This document shows positions 1-9,857 of a stretch of 64,000 nucleotides of DNA, one piece after another (the first letter of the stretch is position 1; each line of letters opens with the position of its first letter). Position numbers and translations under genes: made by a program. The notes under the pieces were generated by a model, which made no database searches, was not told the DNA's origin, and was given only the letters and a program-made list of their open reading frames with translations. The stretch is from Cordylochernes scorpioides. Lineage: Eukaryota > Arthropoda > Arachnida > Pseudoscorpiones > Chernetidae. The stretch covers positions 25,912,399 to 25,976,398 of the forward strand of contig CP092868.1 of the NCBI GenBank assembly GCA_030710605.1. Direction: 5' to 3'.

Positions 1-112
1 TTTGACTCATGCTTTGGATGTTGTACAAAATTTCGAATATCGCGTGAGAACGCCCTTTAGAGCCTTAGAATAATTTTTAACGCCTTGCTATATGTTTTAA
101 TTTTTTTTACTC

Positions 113-145
113 CTGACGAGGACAAAAGCTTTTTGTCGAAATGTC
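113..145 (+). ncRNA. hammerhead-ribozyme-like core
   Basis: CTGACGA (113-119) is followed by a stem-loop in which GACAAAA pairs with TTTTGTC, then GAAA and TGTC. This is the order CUGANGA - stem II - GAAA - cleavage triplet of a type I hammerhead. Flanking CTC/GAG and T/A runs could form stem I. In this copy the C of the usual GAAACGTC is T, which removes the self-complementary ACGT, so activity is doubtful. Confidence 0.45.
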
Positions 146-165
146 GAGGTAATAAAAAGATTTAT

Positions 166-351
166 TCATTATAAAGGACTGCGGCGTATGATTATAAAAC
201 AACACTTAAAGTTTCACCGCATAAGTTTCTTTTCTGTGAAAAATCAATACTTCATCCAAAAAAGTTAGAAATAGTAAATATTTCTCTTTGAAATAAATAT
301 TGATTTTTCACAGAAAAGAAACTTATGCGGTGAAACTTTAAGTGTTGTTTT
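166..351. mobile_element. foldback (MITE-like) insertion
   Basis: Near-perfect inverted arms of about 55 bp: 198-251 (AACAACACTTAAAGTTTCAC... onward) and 298-350 are reverse complements around a short centre. It sits inside the family B repeat between 12-bp direct repeats. The arm core GTTTCTTTT and a GCGGC start resemble the element at 3944-4330. No coding capacity. Confidence 0.65.
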
Positions 352-391
352 AAAAAGATTTATACTGGCCGAAGTATCTTTTTTCAAGAAA

Positions 392-491
392 NNNNNNNNN
401 NNNNNNNNNNNNNNNNNNNNNNNNNNNNNNNNNNNNNNNNNNNNNNNNNNNNNNNNNNNNNNNNNNNNNNNNNNNNNNNNNNNNNNNNNNN
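392..491. other. assembly gap (100 N)
   Basis: One hundred unknown bases, a conventional scaffold gap size. The left flank ends inside the family B repeat and the right flank begins in degenerate copies of the 69-bp minisatellite, so the true gap length is unknown. Confidence 0.99.
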
Positions 492-1061
492 CTCCTGGAA
501 CCCCACACCCTGTGTATGCAACACCGAGTTAATTTATCCCTGAGGGTCAATTCTTGGTATGAAACAGAGTTAACTTATCCAAGAGGTTACTTCTTGACAT
601 GACACCAAGTTAACTTATCAGAGAGACATGACACAGAGCTAACTTATCCAAGAGGTTACTTCTTGTCATTACACCAAGTTAACTTATCCGAGAGACATGA
701 CACAGAGCTAACTTATCCAAGAGGTTACTTCTTGTCATTACACCAAGTTAACTTATCCGAGAGACATGACACAGAGCTAACTTATCCAAGAGGTTACTTC
801 TTGTCATTACACCAAGTTAACTTATCCGAGAGACATGACACAGAGCTAACTTATCCAAGAGGTTACTTCTTGTCATTACACCAAGTTAACTTATCCGAGA
901 GACATGACACAGAGCTAACTTATCCAAGAGGTTACTTCTTGTCATAACACCAAGTTAACTTATCCGAGAGACATGACACAGAGCTAACTTATCCAAGAGG
1001 TTACTTCTTGTCATAACACCAAGTTAACTTATCCGAGAGACATGACACAGAGCTAACTTAC
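492..1061. repeat. 69-bp minisatellite
   Basis: About six to seven tandem copies of a 69-bp unit, nearly identical between about 600 and 1060 and more diverged at 492-600. Each unit holds two related halves, CCAAGTTAACTTATCC and AGAGCTAACTTATCC. Because 69 is a multiple of three one frame stays open for 94 codons, but the repetitive peptide is a by-product and not a gene. The right-hand end of the array continues without a break into the splice donor of the exon at 1062-1164, whose last bases resemble the repeat unit. Confidence 0.9.
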
Positions 1062-1164
1062 CTCCGAGGGTCAATTCTTGGCACCAATCTAGAAGATAGG
1101 TAAACTCAATCTTGAGCTTGGCGGTGGTGAGTTTGACAGGAGTCAAGTTACAGGAGAAGGCATC
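1062..1164 (-). CDS. internal exon, unidentified host gene 1
   Basis: On the minus strand TGGTTCAG precedes the exon and GTAAGT follows it, both strong splice signals. The 103 bp read 34 codons plus one base with no stop, beginning DAFSCNLTP and including LKIEFTYLLDW. Start phase 0 matches the end phase of the exon at 7159-7271. I do not recognise the protein. The exon end and the first intron bases are the apparent source of the adjacent minisatellite. Confidence 0.6.
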
Positions 1165-1471
1165 CTGAACCATCATCAATCAGGTTAACAGAAACCAAGA
1201 ATTACTGAAGGAGTAAAAAAAAAAAAAGAAAATATTGTCGCGTATAAGGCCTGAAAACACCTACAACCTTCGCCAATAGATGGCGCTTTCGCCTATTTCC
1301 GATCTGAAACTGGTGTGGGAATCGCCGACTGCTGTGGTCCTGTTTCCTGGGGTAAATGTTTGTAAATACACGTTTATATTGGTCCTAGGAGGTAACGTAA
1401 TGTAAATACTCGTTAAATGTTATTCTAGTTATATGTAATGTGTAGCAGAAATGACAATAAAGAAGGAGGAG
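1165..1471. other. intronic/intergenic, no feature recognised
   Basis: Apart from an A-tract near 1216-1230 and an AGATGGCGC motif near 1267, which recurs in several repeats of the window, nothing is identifiable. The last 12 bases (AGAAGGAGGA) look like a polypurine tract for the LTR candidate that follows. Confidence 0.4.
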
Positions 1472-1787
1472 TGTTAGAAGTCTTGATGCCGGTTGCTGTT
1501 GTTACTCTCGTCAACACCACAGTCACTACTCTTCTGGTAAGTCTCTTGTGTCCCTCCACCAATGGTAAGGCTGAGAGATACTGCCAGAGGAAAGGAGATC
1601 CACTCGAGTGGTGGTTCTCAGGAGGTCTTTGGGTGGTTTGCAGAGGAGAGCAACGTGAGCCAGGGTTAGGTGATCCACGAAGGAAGAAGTGGCGTCGTCA
1701 CGAAGAACAGGAGGGGTCAAATCGTGACAATATTGTTTTAATGAAGCATACCAATAAATATAATTGTCTAGGCAATCTATCATCAAC
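1472..1787 (+). mobile_element. candidate solo/3' LTR
   Basis: The segment starts TGTTAG and ends CAACA, is preceded by the purine-rich AAGAAGGAGGAG (a polypurine-tract-like sequence), and has an AATAAA 30 bp before its end. I see no partner LTR, no clear target duplication and no pol sequence upstream, so this is a structural guess only. Confidence 0.35.
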
Positions 1788-1904
1788 AAAATAAGTACTG
1801 GCCAGAGCTCTTTCTTTTTTACATTGCTGCATCATCCCTTAGATGTGTCACAAAGTCTGTGTGGCTATTTTCTGGTAATGTTTAGGGCATTATTTCTAGT
1901 TGGT

Positions 1905-2035
1905 TATGATAAGGCACAATTTGTGGATTATAGATTATAAACACATGGTAATAACAACGCTGTTACCGAAACGTCATACACTATATATTTATGTGAATTC
2001 GGTCTTATTACCTTGTGTTTATTTCTAATTGGTCG
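1905..2035 (+). repeat. PLE-terminus-like repeat (family C)
   Basis: Contains GTTACCGAAACGTCATACAC and GGTCTTATTACCTTGTG, the shared core and tail of the family seen also at 5448, 9300, 13575, 47285, 51840 and 52556. The hammerhead-like 5' half (CTGANGA) is missing in this copy. Confidence 0.6.
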
Positions 2036-2048
2036 TGAAATATTATGT

Positions 2049-2360
2049 TTTCTTCTTCCTTATCTCCACTCAATCATATTAGAGTCTGGGTGAAGTAGAA
2101 TGTATCTGCCTTTGTCATTAAGACTGGGAGCAGTACTCAGTGGCAGGCCGACTTAGCTCCATTATGAAATGGCCGCTTCTGATATGAGGAACAGATGCCA
2201 TGTGCAGCTGCTCCTAACATGGAGTACAGACTCATTCTGTACCCCTGGATCAGGAGCCCTTACAGGGTACTATCAGCCGGGCCAGCTGAGCCCAGGTTTT
2301 TTAGTGAGCTTGTTACTGCTCCCCCTTCTCCTTTTTCATCTGGGCTTGGGACCGGCAATA
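2049..2360 (-). repeat. SINE family G (minus orientation)
   Basis: In its own orientation family G starts GCCGGTCCCAAGCCCGGATG, runs about 310 bp and ends GAGTGGAGATAAGAAAGAAG. Its last ~35 bp are shared with the RNase H-bearing LINE fragments at 2636, 20475 and 43712, as in SINEs that borrow the tail of a partner LINE. At least ten copies lie in the window. Confidence 0.65.
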
Positions 2361-2635
2361 TTATGTTTTCACCTTTGTGAGTGGATTGTGAGAGGAAATA
2401 AGAACCGTCTGGTTATCTTTGCGGAAAGATTGGGTTACTCACTGAGAGGAACTTGCTGAGGGTGTCGACCATGTGTAGTCTGGACTTGATCAGAACCAGG
2501 GGGAAGTAATGTTTGAAGGGGTCCACGGATTGACGATCACTTTTACAGCCCAGATAGCAGAGGACAGCTGTCAGGAGGGTTTCTTGGGATCCTGCTGTTA
2601 CAACTTGAATGGCCAGTCCTTCAATATCAATATCT

Positions 2636-3010
2636 GCACACATTCCTTCGTATAAACATTACTAGAGAATTACAATACATCCAGATGGCATCTGGTGTCT
2701 GCCGGGGAAGAGTAGAGCTCATCAATGGATGAGTCAATACAGTCAATAATGTGTTTTGAGGTTGAAGGTTGAGAATTGCACTTAGTACATAGTGGGAAAA
2801 CCTGGCAACCATTCTGAAAAGTCATTGTCCGTAGATGACCAGACTTAAGTCTGGAAATCAAAGACTGTTGTTCTCTTGGCAGGACAGAACTGGTGCTTGT
2901 CCCTCCTGCTCTGTACCAATCATGTGCAGCAGTAGAGAACATTACTGTGATAGAGATGTATGGAGACATCTGAAGGCTCTTCATTGGACACAACAACAAC
3001 ATTCCTTCAT
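2636..3010 (-). pseudogene. LINE 3' fragment, RNase H-region remnant
   Basis: The minus-strand frame reads HDWYRAGG, then REQQSLISRLKSGHL, FPLCTKCN and a Cys/His-spaced HIIDCI. This is the segment after the RNase H active site seen near the C-terminus of some arthropod non-LTR retrotransposons. Related fragments at 20475-21820 and 43712-44078 end in the same 3' tail as SINE G. No start codon or RT is attached; it is a 5'-truncated dead copy. Confidence 0.6.
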
Positions 3011-3065
3011 TCAACATCTATCATCCCACAAGTATTATGAAATTATACTCCAGTCAAATAAATGA

Positions 3066-3616
3066 AAAAAAGAAGAAAAATTCTGCGATCAATATCTTTT
3101 ATTCTTGATTCTCTTTCTATTTAAGAACCATAGGATTTAAAGGATAACAAATTTCTTTGTTAACACAAAGCAATAACACGCCATCTATACATATAAAATG
3201 AAAGGATTTAAAAGCACGAATGCCTCTTTTATACATAATACATTACTACTTTACTTAAGAAACCATTTGGTTATAAGTTGCAAGTTGAATCAGTTTGGTA
3301 ACTAGGTGTTGTTCTTTAGAGATAGGTTCTACTGTCATAGTGGCAATGATGTGAATTGATTCATATATTACATTAGCATCCTGGTTAACAATCTCCCAAA
3401 AAATTATGCAAATTAATCCATCATCAGACTGATTTGCATAGTCAGAGGGGTTGGAAATAAGACAGTGATTTCTTCTGAGCGCCTCAACTCTATGCGTAGC
3501 AAAGTGTCTTCAGGATGTGTCAAATTTTGTTGAAACATGTATATGAAACAAACACGTAAACCCACATTTCTTATTGACATACTGTATCTGACTATTGACT
3601 ATAACACATTGTGTTG
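3066..3616. other. no gene; short MITE D trace
   Basis: Two minus-strand frames stay open for 40-80 codons at about 3265-3545, but they overlap a MITE D trace at 3297-3335 (AGGTGTTGTTCTTTAGAGA) and lack convincing splice sites. Nothing else is recognised. Confidence 0.4.
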
Positions 3617-3922
3617 TGGGGTCGGTAGAAGGATGGTCTAAACCGTTAGTTTTTGACTGCTATGACCCGGGTTCAATTTCAGCATTGGGCACTTTTTTCT
3701 GATTAAAGAAAAAAAAAATGCTCCAATGGCCCTTGATTCTTGTAAAAGTCCAACCCCACCAGCGAGTGCAAGTAACCAAATGGGGTTCTGGAGCATTTTT
3801 AAGTACAAAGTCGCACTGCTTTTCACATGTGTAGACATGTGGTGCACTTAGAGTAAAAGCAGTTGCCTACTTCTACCCACCATAATTATCATGGCCTGTA
3901 ACATGTGTACTAGGGATAAGCA
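3617..3922 (+). repeat. SINE family S1
   Basis: S1 has a tRNA-like head with GGGTCGGTAGAAGGATGG, an A-box-like TGGTCTAAACCG and a B-box-like GGTTCAATTTC (GGTTCGATTCC in better copies), then ACTTTTTT, a body ending in CATGTGTAGACATGTGGTGCA, and a 3' end TGTACTAGGGATAAGC followed by A. This copy is full length but its B box is mutated. Confidence 0.75.
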
Positions 3923-3943
3923 AATAAATATATATAATACAAT

Positions 3944-4330
3944 ATAATATAATGCGGCCTGTGATATTGTAAAACAACATTTAAAAATTATCCCGCAAAA
4001 GTGTTTCTTTTGAACGAAAAAATTAAATTTTTATTCCAAGGAGAAATAATGATTATTTCTAACCTTAGGGATGAGGTATGAAAGGATGAATTGTGACGAG
4101 TAATGATAAAGGGAAAAAATAAAGTGTCCAGGGATGGGAATCGAACCCATAGTGTTTCCCTTACCGGGCAGATGCCATGTCCACTAGGCTACCCTGGACA
4201 TATTTTTCCGTTCGTAAATAATACATAAAGTAATTTATAATACAAATATAATATAATGCGGCCTGTGATTGTTATTTTCGTTCAAAAGAAACACTTGCGG
4301 GATAATTTTTAAATGTCGTTTTACAAAAAA
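3944..4330. mobile_element. foldback element carrying a tRNA-like sequence
   Basis: Inverted arms of about 55 bp (3971-4025 and 4272-4325; both contain GTGTTTCTTTTGAACG in one orientation). Both arms are preceded by the direct motif ATAATATAATGCGGCCTGTGA. The centre holds the tRNA-like sequence at 4125-4200. No open frame of note. Confidence 0.65.
4125..4200 (-). tRNA. tRNA-like sequence (pseudo or SINE head)
   Basis: A perfect 9-bp acceptor-like pairing (TGTCCAGGG with CCCTGGACA), a 5-bp T stem ATGGG/CCCAT around TTCGATT, a short D stem GCC/GGC, and overall tRNA length. The anticodon stem pairs poorly and position 33 is C, so it is unlikely to be a working tRNA; by position the anticodon would be GGT. 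It could be a SINE head trapped in the foldback element. Confidence 0.5.
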
Positions 4331-4662
4331 ATATATATATGTGGCAATATAATAAGGTGGGGAAAGAGAAATAAGGACACCACAAGTTGGTAGAGGAACC
4401 CAGGCAACCAGAGAGAGAGGGAGAGAGCCGGGCCCGGCAATAGCCGGGCGGCCGTTTGTATCGCACACAATCCCCAACTGTTTTAATAGTCCCCAGAACT
4501 CACGGGCCCCTCTGGTCGCCCCTTGGAATGTCGCTGCTGTCTCAAGTGATCAGACTTTACATCCCGTCTCTCTCTGGGCTGGCTCTAGGTTTGCTTTATT
4601 ATTCCTGGAAGAGTATATATTATGACATATGCATTGTGTTACAGACATAATTTATAGTCTTC

Positions 4663-5182
4663 TTCTTTCTTATCTCCACTCATTAGGGTACTGGGTGAAG
4701 TAGAATGCCTTTGTCATTAAGAATAATATATAGTGATTATGTTTACTTACCGTCATACTCGCGACCTTTTAGCATCTTAATCTTTGCTTCCATGGGCTCA
4801 TTCTTCTCTAGAGAGTTTCCATTCAGCAATCCTTTGTTCAAGCTCTGTTTGACACAGCAACATACCATTTTTTTCTTCTTCTTTCTTATCTCCACACTGG
4901 GTGAAGTAGAATGCATCTGCCTTTGTCATTAAGACTGGGAACACTACTCAGTGACAGGCCGACTTAGCTCCAAAAGAAATGGCCGCCTCTGACATGAGGA
5001 ACAGACGTCATGTACGGCCACTCCTAACATGGAGTACAAAAGCTACTCATCCTGTATCCCTGGATTAGGAGCTCTTACAGGGTACTATCAGCCGGGCCAG
5101 CTGAGCCCAGGTTTGTTAGCAAGCTTGTTACTGCTCCCCCTCCTCCTTTTTCATCCGGGCTTGGGACCGGCAAAGGCGGAGT
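4663..5182 (-). repeat. SINE family G, two pieces
   Basis: A G tail at 4663-4725 and a nearly full copy at 4870-5182, both reading from TTCTTTCTTATCTCCA toward GGGACCGGCAAAGGC. The region between them (4726-4869) shows no feature I can name. Confidence 0.6.
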
Positions 5183-5194
5183 TTAACACACCAT

Positions 5195-5400
5195 TTTAAT
5201 CAAAATTCGAAACTATTTTAAAGGCATAAGATTCTTTTTGAAATTAAACAATTTCTACTGCCCTTACTGCAATGGAAAAATTAAAGGGAGGGCATTTTTC
5301 CATTGCAGTAAGGGCAGTAAAAATTGTTTAATTTCAAAAAGAATCTTACGCCTTTAAAATAGTTTCGAATTTTGATAACAGATGGCGCGTTAGTGCATCA
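5195..5400. mobile_element. foldback element family H
   Basis: Arms about 75 bp long (5205-5280 and 5300-5375) are reverse complements and contain TTACTGCAATGGAAAAATTA and TAAGATTCTTTTTGAAATTA; the outer end reads GATGGCGCG. Related copies at 8640, 47060, 51580 and 52010 share the ends and an internal GATGAGCCAGGCCCTCCC. Confidence 0.7.
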
Positions 5401-5447
5401 CACCATTTTAATGTAGGGGAACAGATATCAAATAAAGGTAAAAAATA

Positions 5448-5600
5448 TTAAGACACAATTTGGATTATAGATTATAAACACAAGGTAATAAGACCAAATT
5501 CAAATAAATAAATAGTGTGTGATGTTTCGGTAACAGCGTTGTTACCAAAACATCACACACTAATTATTTATTTGGATTTGGTCTTATTACCTAAGGTAAA
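5448..5600. repeat. PLE-terminus-like repeat (family C), inverted pair
   Basis: Two halves reading outward from 5535: GTGTGTGATGTTTCGGTAAC and its reverse complement, with the GGTAATAAGACCAAATYC tails on both sides. The ribozyme-like stem is collapsed in this copy. Confidence 0.6.
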
Positions 5601-5783
5601 AATGTGTTTTTTGACCACAATCTATTATTAGTTGTAGGAATAGTGATGCTGGCAAAACTCATTTTTATATTATCATCACATTGACAATATATTCCAGGTT
5701 AGACTATATAGCAGTGACTCCTTTCTAACCTAATTCTATACTACAAGAAAATAAAACCTAATCCAAATAATTTATTAGTGTGT

Positions 5784-5817
5784 GACGTTTCGGGAACAGC
5801 ATTGTTACCATCATCAG
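5784..5817 (-). ncRNA. hammerhead-ribozyme-like core
   Basis: Minus strand: CTGATGA, a stem-loop whose arms GGTAACA and TGTTCCC pair imperfectly, then GAAACGTC. Upstream ATTTATT and downstream AATAAAT can pair as outer stem I, with TGT/ACA as inner stem I. Helix III would be only the self-complementary ACGT, which suits a dimeric hammerhead. Confidence 0.55.
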
Positions 5818-5862
5818 ACAAAAGAATAAATGAAATGAATAATGAAAATTATTCTTTTGTCT

Positions 5863-5896
5863 CTGATGATGGTGACAATGCTGTTGCCGAAACGTC
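5863..5896 (+). ncRNA. hammerhead-ribozyme-like core
   Basis: CTGATGA at 5863-5869, stem II GGTGACA/TGTTGCC, then GAAACGTC ending at 5896; the mirror copy of 5784-5817. All catalytic-core bases of CUGANGA...GAAA are present. Confidence 0.55.
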
Positions 5897-6107
5897 ACAT
5901 ACTAATAAATTATTTGGATTAGGTTTTATTTTCTTGTAGCTATAATCTATAATCCAAATTGTGCTTTATCCTAATTCTATACTGTATAAGTTATATCTGG
6001 ATATTTTGTAGAAACATATGGGGAACAAAGAGGATATATGCAACTTTGAATGGTGGCCCACTAATTTACATATTTCCAGAGTTAAAACTATGATAGTGAT
6101 TCCCCTT

Positions 6108-6515
6108 CCAAAGGGATCGGTGGGCGAGGGTATAAACCGTCGGTTTTCAACAGCCATGATCCGAGATTGAATCCTGCCTTGATCACTATTTTTCTAATAA
6201 AAAAATTTGCTTCAATGACCCCCCCCCCCCCCCCCCATTCTTGTCAACATCCAACCCCATCAGTGAGTGAAATTTGTTGTTGTTATTTCTTATCCCCTTG
6301 TGTAAAGATTACACGAATTCCATGAGTTCATGCTCCTCGAGCTGTTTTATGATCAGTGAGTGAAAGTAACCAAATAGAGCTCTGGCATAATTGTAAGTTT
6401 AAGAGTCCAACTGCTCTCCACATGTGCAGACATGCGGTGCACTTACAGTAAAAGCAGCAGTCACCAAATACTACCCACCATGATTATCATGGCCTGTACC
6501 ACTCGTAAGACAGAG
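6108..6515 (+). repeat. SINE family S1 with an insertion
   Basis: S1 head at 6108-6190 and tail to 6515, split by about 85 bp of another repeat (6272-6357, containing ATTACACGAATTCCATGAGT) that recurs in the other orientation near 6640-6720. A long C homopolymer at 6219-6236 replaces part of the body. Confidence 0.65.
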
Positions 6516-7158
6516 AGATTGAATAAAATTAGTTACAATAAACCTAATTCAATGAAGCTCTTCATCTAATGTAATTTAATGCATTTAGCCTTTATAGAGG
6601 CTATAAAAACAGGACCTTTGGGAGAGGCCGCTGCTTATCATAAAATAGCTTGAGGAGCATGGACTCATAAGAAATTCGTAGAATCTTTACATAAAGGGAT
6701 AAGAAACAACAGCAACATAAAGACTTAAATACAGGTTCCATTGGGAGCCAAGATATTAATCTGATTTTTTGGAACCTTGCGGAGTGCTTGGAGCTTGCTC
6801 CACCTCTGCCATAGGTTGGCCTGGTATTGCACTATATAAAGACTTTAAAAATCATTAGATATGAACAAATTCCTTTTTCCAAAATCACTTTATTAGGTAC
6901 CGCTCAAAAAGAGTAACCTAGTTTATGATAATTACAACAATGAATAATATGTGAAGGTTATTCACATATTAAACAAAATGTTAATGCTGGATTCAATCCC
7001 GGTTCATGGTTGTTGGGAATTGAGGGTGTTACCCACTCATCCACCGACTTTATGTGAACAAGTTAGACAGGGTCAGATACATAATAAAATTAATGGAAAA
7101 AAAACAAAATGGTTCCTACAAAGAACTCCCGAAAAGGTTTTGCTGGATAGATATCTAC
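6516..7158. repeat. unnamed repeat and SINE S2 copy
   Basis: 6600-6760 holds a relative of the insert in the neighbouring S1 copy. 6895-7075 is a copy of S2 in minus orientation, a tRNA-like SINE with GTCGGTGGATGAGTGGGTAA and a B-box-like GGGATTGAATCC; the other copy is at 10546-10700. No exon could be supported. Confidence 0.45.
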
Positions 7159-7271
7159 ATCATTGAAGGCTGCAGTGAGCTGCTGGGAGTAGTGACGCAG
7201 GGGCTCATTCTGCAAGGGCAGGCCCTGGATGGCAGTGGCCTTGTAGATAAAGAAGGTTTGGTTCCAGACAG
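7159..7271 (-). CDS. internal exon, unidentified host gene 1
   Basis: Acceptor GTGTTTTCAG and donor GTAGAT on the minus strand bound 113 bp. The frame starts with two bases completing a codon, then 37 codons beginning VWNQTFFIYKATAIQGLPL and ending LTAAFND, with no stop; the other two frames stop. The exon is GC-richer than its surroundings, as is usual for host exons here. Six exons of this gene (15927, 12900, 11233, 10268, 7159, 1062) form a chain with matching phases at all five junctions. I could not assign the protein to a family; exons may also continue left of the window. Confidence 0.65.
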
Positions 7272-8132
7272 CTGAAAACACACAGCAATATGTCTTAGCA
7301 CCATCTAGTGATACAGCCCAGGTTCTTTAATTCAACTTTAAATGTAATTCAATTTTATTTAAATTCCACAACCATTTCAAATAACCATCTTTAATTCAAC
7401 CATCTTCTTCAAATTCCACAACCATTTACCTTTAAAATAACCCCATCACAACCAACTATAAAAAAAAAAAAAAACTATATTTAAACCATATTTCCAAATC
7501 CCAAAAAAAACCCTCTATAATTTATCGGGCAATAATTCAACATCCCCTTAAGTGTTGCTAACAAACCTTTCTATATATATATAAACCCTTGGCAGAGCTG
7601 ACTGCTATAGGGCGCGTCCCCAGGTGGCGGATAGGGGAACGACCTTCAGATATGAAGGCCAGCTGCGAAACAAGCAGAATAACTCTGACAAATAAGCAGT
7701 CGTGGACCAACAGCAGCATTGTTAGAAGAGGAGTAGACCTCTTTAAAAATCCTGACTTCAACTGGCCCGGTTGATGGACCTCAGCAAGGGTCCCACTCCA
7801 GGGATACGGAGGAGCTGTGTCTGTACTCATGTTAGAGTCGGCAGCAAAGGCGTCTGCTTCCATGTTAGGAACGGCCTCAAACTACAGGCAAAGTCAGACT
7901 TTCACCAAAGTGTGCCTGGATCATGGTGCCATGATCAACGAAAGCTGCACCCCTATACCCCATTCCATGAGATATATATATAAAAGTTCTCTCTTGAGAT
8001 TAATCCAATGTTGTGACAGATGGGGCTGTTCTGGTGAGCTTTAGAAAAATGCTGAACACTCAACTTAATACAGTACTGTAATTCACTATAGTTATTCACT
8101 GTATAGTTGTTCACTGTAATTCACTATATATG
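7272..8132. repeat. diverged relative of SINE G; AT-rich flank
   Basis: 7272-7580 is AT-rich with A tracts and no feature. 7583-7970 resembles SINE G in order (ACTGGCCCGG, CCAGGGATAC, ACTCATGTTAG) but is much diverged and has a different 3' part, so it may be a separate subfamily. 7971-8132 is simple AT-rich sequence with three copies of TTCACTGTA-like words. Confidence 0.45.
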
Positions 8133-8375
8133 TAGATGTCATTAAGACTGGGAGCACTACTCAGTGACTTAGCTCCAAAAGAAATGACCGCCTCTAACAT
8201 GAGGAACAGACACCATGTACAGCCGCTCCTAACATGGAGTACAGACTCATTCTGTACCCCTGGATCAGGAGCCCTTACAGGGTACTATCAGCCGGGCCAG
8301 CTGAGCCCAGGTTTTTTAGTGAGCTTGTTACTGCTCCCCTTTCTCCTTTTTCATTTGGGCTTGGGACCGGCAAAG
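8133..8375 (-). repeat. SINE family G
   Basis: Reads CATTAAGACTGGGAGCACTA through GGGCTTGGGACCGGCAAAGG; the LINE-like tail is missing on the left. Confidence 0.65.
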
Positions 8376-8539
8376 GCAAGAGTTACTATAGCCATGGTTT
8401 GTTATAGCCATAGTTCATTGTATTATAAAATAAATATGGGAATTATTTCAGATTCGTTATAAAGGAAGGTTCACTATATCCCAGATTCATTATAGAGGGG
8501 TTCTACTATATATGGGTCAAAATTTTTTAATATTCTATC

Positions 8540-8818
8540 ATTATTTTTTGGGGCAATGTGTTTCTTTTTACATATCCTTTTACACAGGAGATAATATTTG
8601 ATTATTGTGTAAAAAAGAAACACATTGCGTACAAAACTAATTGTTTAAACTGGCGAAACCGCTGGGAGGGTTTACCATTGATGAGCCAGGCCCTCCCTTT
8701 AATTTTTCCATTGCAGTAAGGGCAGTAGAAATTGTTTTATTTTAAAAAGAATATTACGCGTCTAAAATAGTTTTGTAATTTGATAACAGATGGCGCGCTA
8801 GTGCATCGAAACAAATTG
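8540..8818. mobile_element. two foldback elements (GCAATGTG type and family H)
   Basis: 8548-8630: short inverted arms around GCAATGTGTTTCTTTTTACA. 8640-8818: one arm of family H with GGGAGGGTTTACCATTGATG and TTACTGCAATGGAAAAATTA in reverse, ending GATGGCGCG. Confidence 0.55.
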
Positions 8819-8902
8819 AAGTGTTGAATTAGTAGGTTGAGAGGTTCTACTGTACTTAAAGTGTCAGGAATAGGTTTCAGTAGTACCTACAGTTGTTGTT
8901 GA

Positions 8903-9085
8903 TACAGTCGAACTTGGATAATTCGAACCCCAAGGGACCATAAAAAAATTCGAATTATCCAAAAATTCGAATTAAAGATGTTAAATTATTTATATAGGAA
9001 ATTCTAGGGACCAAGATAAATATTCGAATTAAAGAGGTTTTCGAATTAAAGAAGTTCGAATTATCCAAGTTCTACTGTATATGAT
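8903..9085. mobile_element. pogo/Tigger-like MITE
   Basis: Terminal inverted repeats CAGTCGAACTTGGATAATTC and its complement ending GTTCTACTG, flanked by TA, with internal AATTCGAATTA words. TIR form and TA target fit Tc1/mariner pogo-Tigger MITEs. No transposase. Confidence 0.7.
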
Positions 9086-9207
9086 AAATTATCATATACT
9101 ATGTATTTTGTCCTTTTGATATGATTAACTATTTTCATTCATATGTAAATATTATCTTTTAACGCTATGCAAATCCATGGCAATCTTCCAATATGTATTA
9201 TTAATGC

Positions 9208-9672
9208 TTATCCCTAGTACACGTGGTACATGCCATGATAATCATGGTGGGTAGAAGTAGGCGACTGCTTTTACTGTAAGTGCACCATATGAATACACGC
9301 TGTTCCCAAAACGTCACACACTATTTATTTGGATTTGGTCTTATTACCTTGTTTTTTTTTTTTCTTGATGCCATAAACATTGGGTGTATGCAAGCTCTAT
9401 TTGCACAATTACAATGATAATCTATAATTTTATAGTGAAGAAATGTATTTAAGAAGACACACACATGTGAAAAGTAGTTCGACTTTGCACTTACAAATGT
9501 GTCAGAGCCCCAATTGGTTATTTGCACTCGCTGGTGGGGTTGGACTTTTACAAGAATCGGGGTGTCCATTGGAGCATTTTTTTTTTAATCAGAAAAAAGT
9601 GCCCAATGCGGGAATCGAACCAGGGTCGTAGCAGTCTAAAACCAAGGGTTTAGATCATCCTTCCACTGACCC
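9208..9672 (-). repeat. SINE family S1 with nested family C fragment
   Basis: S1 3' end GCTTATCCCTAGTACACGTG at 9209 and S1 head (GGAATCGAACC) near 9610, interrupted at about 9295-9450 by a family C tail (GGTCTTATTACCTTG) plus unassigned sequence. Confidence 0.65.
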
Positions 9673-9857
9673 CCCAATATGTAAATATTGCTTGCTGTAA
9701 AATAAATTCTTTTCAGCCAGACAATGAGTCGCCTCTATTATCTTTAACACATTATAACTGGATAATATGATCATCGTGAAGATAGAGGCTGTCTGGCCGG
9801 CATTCATATTTCTTGAAAAAAGATACTTCGGCCAGTATAAATCTTTTTATTACCTCG

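Larger units (their letters stand above)
1..391 (+). repeat. PLE-terminus-like repeat (family B), interrupted
   Basis: Positions 1-165 and 352-391 match the right arm of the complete inverted family B copy at 9802-10226 (same order: GTTGTACAAAATTTCGAATA, hammerhead-like core, TTTATACTGGCC). The copy is split by a foldback insertion at 166-351 and cut off on the right by the sequence gap. The 12 bases AAAAAGATTTAT lie on both sides of the insertion (154-165 and 352-363), as expected for a target duplication. Assignment to Penelope-like termini is inferred from the ribozyme-like core; no coding sequence is attached here. Confidence 0.6.
5735..5975. repeat. PLE-terminus-like repeat (family A), inverted pair
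   Basis: Two facing copies of the family A terminus, each with CTACAAGAAAATAA, CCTAATCCAAATAATTTATT, GTGTGTGACG and a full hammerhead-like core, joined tail to tail near 5840. The outer right end runs into TATAATCCAAATTGTGCTTT, found at the edge of most A and C copies. Confidence 0.7.

Noticed and set aside
663-947. 94-codon open frame of perfect 23-residue repeats
   Set aside because: It exists only because the 69-bp minisatellite period is a multiple of three; no start context, no domain.
1472-1787. Full LTR retrotransposon at the left end
   Set aside because: Only one LTR-like block and no pol or second LTR; kept as a low-confidence solo LTR candidate.
3265-3545. Protein-like minus frames ending at TAA
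   Set aside because: Two frames are open, neither has a good acceptor, and the 3' part is MITE D sequence.
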